Shown here: in pieces, positions 61,401-64,000 of the stretch
Layout of the letters: the number at the start of each line of letters is the position of its first letter
Numbering within the stretch: position 1 is the stretch's first letter
Origin: Watersipora subatra
Taxonomy: Eukaryota; Bryozoa; Gymnolaemata; Cheilostomatida; Watersiporidae
Reading direction: 5' to 3'
DNA: 64,000 nt
Assembly: GCF_963576615.1 (NCBI RefSeq)
Contig: NC_088711.1
Coordinates: 11,030,869 to 11,094,868 of the forward strand
The notes under the pieces: model-generated
Told to the model about the DNA's origin: nothing
The model's input: the letters and a program-made list of their open reading frames with translations, nothing else
Database searches by the model: none
Position numbers and translations under genes: made by a program

Positions 61401-62888
61401 ACGTACATGTATATCCTTCATGTCTTTACGTACATGTATATCCTTCATGTCTTTACGTACATGTATATCCTTCATGTCTTTACATTACCAAATCTTAAAG
61501 TAACTTGTTATATCTAGATCTTCTAGCTCATAGTTACAATGCTTTGCCTTCCTCACAGATTATTTGTTTTAGAATCATTTCATCTAGCTCACCTCGCAGT
61601 TCCTTTATCTGTATGCTCTCTCTGATGCTCTTACGTTTACTTTATCTATACATCAGTTTTAGAGAGTTTTTTAGATTGTCAGTCAATTTTTCTTGAAACT
61701 ATGCTCAACACTCTCTGTTATCAGGTACATGCAGTTCTGTGAAAATATAAGAACAGACGTTACTTTGGTTGAGCAGGAGCTCATGTCGTATGAATGGTTC
61801 ATTCCAAAACTGGCTCACCTCTATCCCTCAGTCACGTTCCCTGGCAATCGTTGGTATAAACAAGCGGGACGGACTGTCGATGGCCTAGTAATATTCACCA
61901 TGCTCAACTTTCTGGATGCCAATATCGACAAAAGGTGACTCGAATAGTTGAATTGTTTACGATACTTAATGCTGTGTCTTCAGAGCTTTGCAGAAAGATT
62001 AGGAGAGAGTACAGTTGAGACGTTAATTTGATTGATAGAGATGAGTGTAGAGGGTGTAGAGAGAATGTGTGATGTAAGAGCCATTCATGTGTGTGCGGTC
62101 AGCGCTCCTAAATGTAACATCTAGGCCGGAGTCAGCAACAAGAACATTCTCATTTCTATGTGACATTAGAGAGATGATGGGTGCTCCCTTTATGAGAAAC
62201 AAACCCCTTTCATTTCTGCACCGTACCTCCTCAGACTACATGTATACAAATACAATGTATGTAGTGGCGGGGTTTAATACAGCTTGTCATGATGTCACAA
62301 CTCCTATCTTCTTCTTTTTAGGCCAGTTTTTGTCTGCATCGGCATGCAGGAGAAGGAGTCTTCTTGGGCTTCTAAATATCAGCTGCTACCCTATGGACCG
62401 TGTCACCAGGTTGTCAGAAAGTGGAGTGAGTGGGTTGAGCCATCCCATCCATACCAAGACAATTGGAGCAGAAGCTACACGAAGTAAGAGCCTTTTAAAA
62501 ATTATATAGCGAAACTCTGGGTGCTGCTGAGCTGCTTTCCCAATTAGATATATGCAACCATTTTTGTTAGCATGTCACTTGTGATAATATTCATTGCATT
62601 ACCAACAATGACAGAGATAGCCCAACTGTTACGTCTGCACGCTAACTGCTACTATGCTATTATAGTCATTGCGGTGTTGTCTATGATTACTATGACTGCA
62701 AATCAACTTTTTGGATGCCTCTGATGTATTCAGATCAAGTTTCATGGCTTTTAGTACGGAAAGGATAAACAAAAAGTTGCTCAATTGCTGTGCATAGATT
62801 ATGCAACACGTTTTATGGCCGATTATTTATTTAGGTTGAGAAGTGGATCCTGGGAAAGCGTCGCTAATGAAGAAATGTGGAATGCTAA
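49423..62888 (+). CDS. TMEM260: TMEM260 protein O-mannosyltransferase, 3' end outside window
   Basis: Thirteen coding exons give 602 aa so far (human 707): 49423-49475, 49871-50025, 50531-50711, 51239-51416, 52063-52176, 54307-54489, 54902-55029, 57471-57662, 58015-58081, 59673-59803, 61725-61934, 62322-62483 and 62835-62888. Phases agree at every joint. TMEM260 (DUF2723, GT-C fold) is an ER multipass enzyme that O-mannosylates IPT/TIG domains of plexins, MET and RON in vertebrates. Visible motifs: [19 protein letters not shown] with the acidic Asp68/Glu71 pair, [97 protein letters not shown] and [11 protein letters not shown]. Most transmembrane helices lie before residue about 420, and the rest is the soluble C-terminal part. 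The intron after exon 6 appears to use a GC donor (54490). The last exons, about 110 aa, were not found before 64000. Confidence 0.95.
50925..51205. repeat. 44-bp tandem repeat, TMEM260 intron 3
   Basis: Five to six copies of a unit with GCTATAGCAACTACATGTAC and GTCTGTTTACAATCTACAAT, drifting toward the 3' side and ending about 30 bp before exon 4. Confidence 0.8.
51585..51860. repeat. ACTAGCTG-family repeat, partial, TMEM260 intron 4
   Basis: CAGGCGGTGCACGGGTATTA and later CCTGGCAGATTGTCAATGGC correspond to the start and middle of the 37.3 kb copy. The GACAGACA tail is missing and a SINE follows. Confidence 0.5.
51862..52015 (+). mobile_element. tRNA-derived SINE, TMEM260 intron 4
   Basis: The A-box-like GTAGCTCAATGGTTTAG and B-box-like GGTTCCGAGACTAAATC are about 40 bp apart. 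The tail CAAACTTTGAGATTTATATA resembles the end of the ACTAGCTG family, as expected if a SINE borrows the 3' end of a partner LINE. Confidence 0.55.
53349..53735. repeat. about 125-bp tandem repeat, three copies, TMEM260 intron 5
   Basis: Each copy has CCGTTTTTATA, then CTTCGAAG, GTTAAACA, AGTCTGAGAC, ATTTCTATGGCGTTGCTTTC. Copies have drifted considerably. Confidence 0.65.
53876..53955. repeat. terminal fragment of a further repeat
   Basis: On the minus strand it reads TACTGTAAAACCTCTAATTG followed by repeated TTTGAACGCCAC motifs. A related end (ATAACCTCTATTTGAACGCC) lies at 19192-19215 in SPTLC1 intron 2. No matching second terminus was found for either. Confidence 0.45.
55205..55537. repeat. 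about 23-bp TATAGCTATA-rich minisatellite, TMEM260 intron 7
   Basis: Degenerate copies of TGTGTATGATATAGCTATAC run up to the left end of TIR element copy C. Confidence 0.75.
55538..56304. mobile_element. CCCTAGGACACTT-family TIR element, copy C (767 bp), TMEM260 intron 7
   Basis: It has the ends of copies A and B with TA on both sides (55536-55537 and 56305-56306). It lacks the nested hAT-like insertion and therefore gives the uninterrupted form of the family. There is no coding content. Confidence 0.8.
56938..57235. repeat. 21-bp minisatellite, TMEM260 intron 7
   Basis: Copies of GTAAATGTGTATAATATAGTT, some shortened to GTGTGTATAATATAGTT. Confidence 0.85.
60123..60632. repeat. 32-bp minisatellite, TMEM260 intron 10
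   Basis: About 16 copies of TGACTCCTACTATAGTTGTG plus GTGACTCAGAGC, with point variants. Confidence 0.88.
60839..61490. repeat. 27-bp minisatellite, TMEM260 intron 10
   Basis: About 24 copies of a 27-bp unit (ACGTACATGTATATCCTTCA plus TGTCTTT), most identical. Because 27 is a multiple of three and the unit lacks stops in several frames, it opens 160-240 codon frames on both strands (for example MKDIHVRKD repeats on the minus strand). These are by-products, not genes. Confidence 0.95.
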
Positions 62889-64000
62889 GTATGTTCTTTC
62901 TCAATGATGCTAACTACATGTAGGTTTCTGAAAAATAAGATATTGTAAGCTCTGTTTTGGAGTTGTCCCGCTCTGTAAATGAAAAGGAAGTGAAGAGGAA
63001 TGTCTTAATAGTAATAATCAGTGATAATTACGAGTATAGCAGTAGTTTTACAGTGACAACTACTTGCTAAGCTTCCAATTCAAGTTATCATCTCCCTGAA
63101 CGCTCAGGTTTACAATTAAGCGATGAATAGCAAACGTTGCAGAATATGTTTTTGCTTTACTAAACCGCAATTTACAATAATCTCAATATATGAATTTGTT
63201 GGTATGTGATGTAAAGCTTGAGCAGATATTTGTGTCGACATATGACGTAATTTCCTGCATACGTTCATAGTTTTCTAAACATTGTTAGTCAGTACATATG
63301 AACGCAGTTCTCTATGTAGGTTGGTTCTACAGTGACTGCATAGTCTTCAACATCATTTTCTATTCTTCAATTATTTCTAGTGGCAGTAGTTGTGACAAAA
63401 GATAAGCAATACTTTTTTATGATAAAAACTAAATAATGTAATATGTAGGCAAACATCTCCGGAATAATTTAAAAAATTTTTTTTTGAATAAATGCAGTAG
63501 TTATGAGAGAGAAAAATGAAAGTGATGCGAGTGAAAGACTGGCTGAAACTAGTGAAAGTAGAGAGTCTACCCACCATAATTAGAATTAAAGTGTAAAATG
63601 TATTCAATAGAAAACAAAAACAATTAAGATACGTTACTTCAAAGCTCCTATAATCTATGTTAGACTATCTCCATATTTCTATCGGTCCTTTCACCCATGC
63701 ACCCGTCTGTCTACCGTGTCACCAAAGCTAAACTCCATTTGCCTGTCTCTCACAATAAATAAACTCTTTTGGTAGATAAATACTTTATTTAGTTTCATAC
63801 ATATAATTTATCTTTTTGCACTTTGTTTTTTATATAATGCATCTGTTTTAATGGTATATGTAATTACTGTATTCTATATAATACGTCTGTTTTAATGGTG
63901 TATGTAACTACTTTTTAGGTAGCTCTGATTAGGTTTTGAGTTGTAAAACAAATTAAACCAAATACAAAATATTCTTATTGGAATATGTGCTCCAGCATAC
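62889..64000 (+). other. TMEM260 intron 13 to window end
   Basis: No exon continuing the [13 protein letters not shown] reading (expected next: a short Arg/Lys-Met-Lys-Thr-like motif) was found. AT-rich with no other feature seen. Confidence 0.5.

Noticed and set aside
60753-61517. Open frames up to 242 codons on both strands with 9-residue repeats
   Set aside because: All arise from the 27-bp minisatellite in TMEM260 intron 10; the unit length is a multiple of three and lacks stops.

Overview
The window is eukaryotic nuclear DNA from an animal. It is AT-rich, its genes are split into many short exons with GT-AG introns, and no bacterial-style gene packing is seen. Intron-rich orthologues of SPTLC1, TMEM260 and OSER1 can be assembled by eye. 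Together with Penelope-like, mariner, MULE and SINE debris and many TACATGTA-rich minisatellites, this suggests a marine invertebrate. A lophotrochozoan, perhaps a mollusc, is my best guess; the phylum is inference only.

Layout. Positions 1-5,470 hold a 3.3 kb TIR element (pogo-like ends) carrying nested repeats, then unassigned DNA. Positions 5,480-6,235 are the single large coding exon of OSER1 (+). Positions 8,540-9,975 are a fossil Ty3/gypsy-type 5' end (LTR and gag remnant). Positions 10,695-11,360 are the last two exons of an arginine/serine-repeat protein (+). Positions 11,813-14,357 are a decayed FLYWCH-MULE transposase interrupted by a SINE-like insert. Positions 15,302-16,290 (-) are a 5'-truncated Penelope-like element with a GIY-YIG domain.

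Positions 17,005-31,954 (+) are the complete SPTLC1 gene: 14 coding exons, 483 aa, every intron phase consistent. Its introns hold two MITE-like elements, a mariner with one apparent frameshift inside a minisatellite, a nested MITE pair and an 11-bp satellite. Positions 34,701-40,263 (+) hold a candidate four-exon gene for a 100-aa secreted protein that I do not recognise. Positions 40,342-45,165 (-) are a complete eight-exon PhyH-family Fe(II)/2-oxoglutarate dioxygenase (290 aa) with all metal and co-substrate residues. A nearly perfect 127-bp palindrome with an 11-bp target duplication sits 184 bp upstream of its start codon. Positions 49,423-62,888 (+) are the first 13 coding exons (602 aa) of TMEM260; its 3' end lies beyond the window. 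One TMEM260 intron appears to use a GC donor, and its introns hold at least six tandem arrays.

The genes do not form a pathway. SPTLC1 (sphingolipid synthesis) and TMEM260 (O-mannosylation) both act at the ER but are unrelated in function. The candidate small gene and the dioxygenase converge with their ends 124 bp apart, and the dioxygenase and TMEM260 are divergent across about 4.3 kb. Most remaining DNA is repeats or sequence in which I see no feature.
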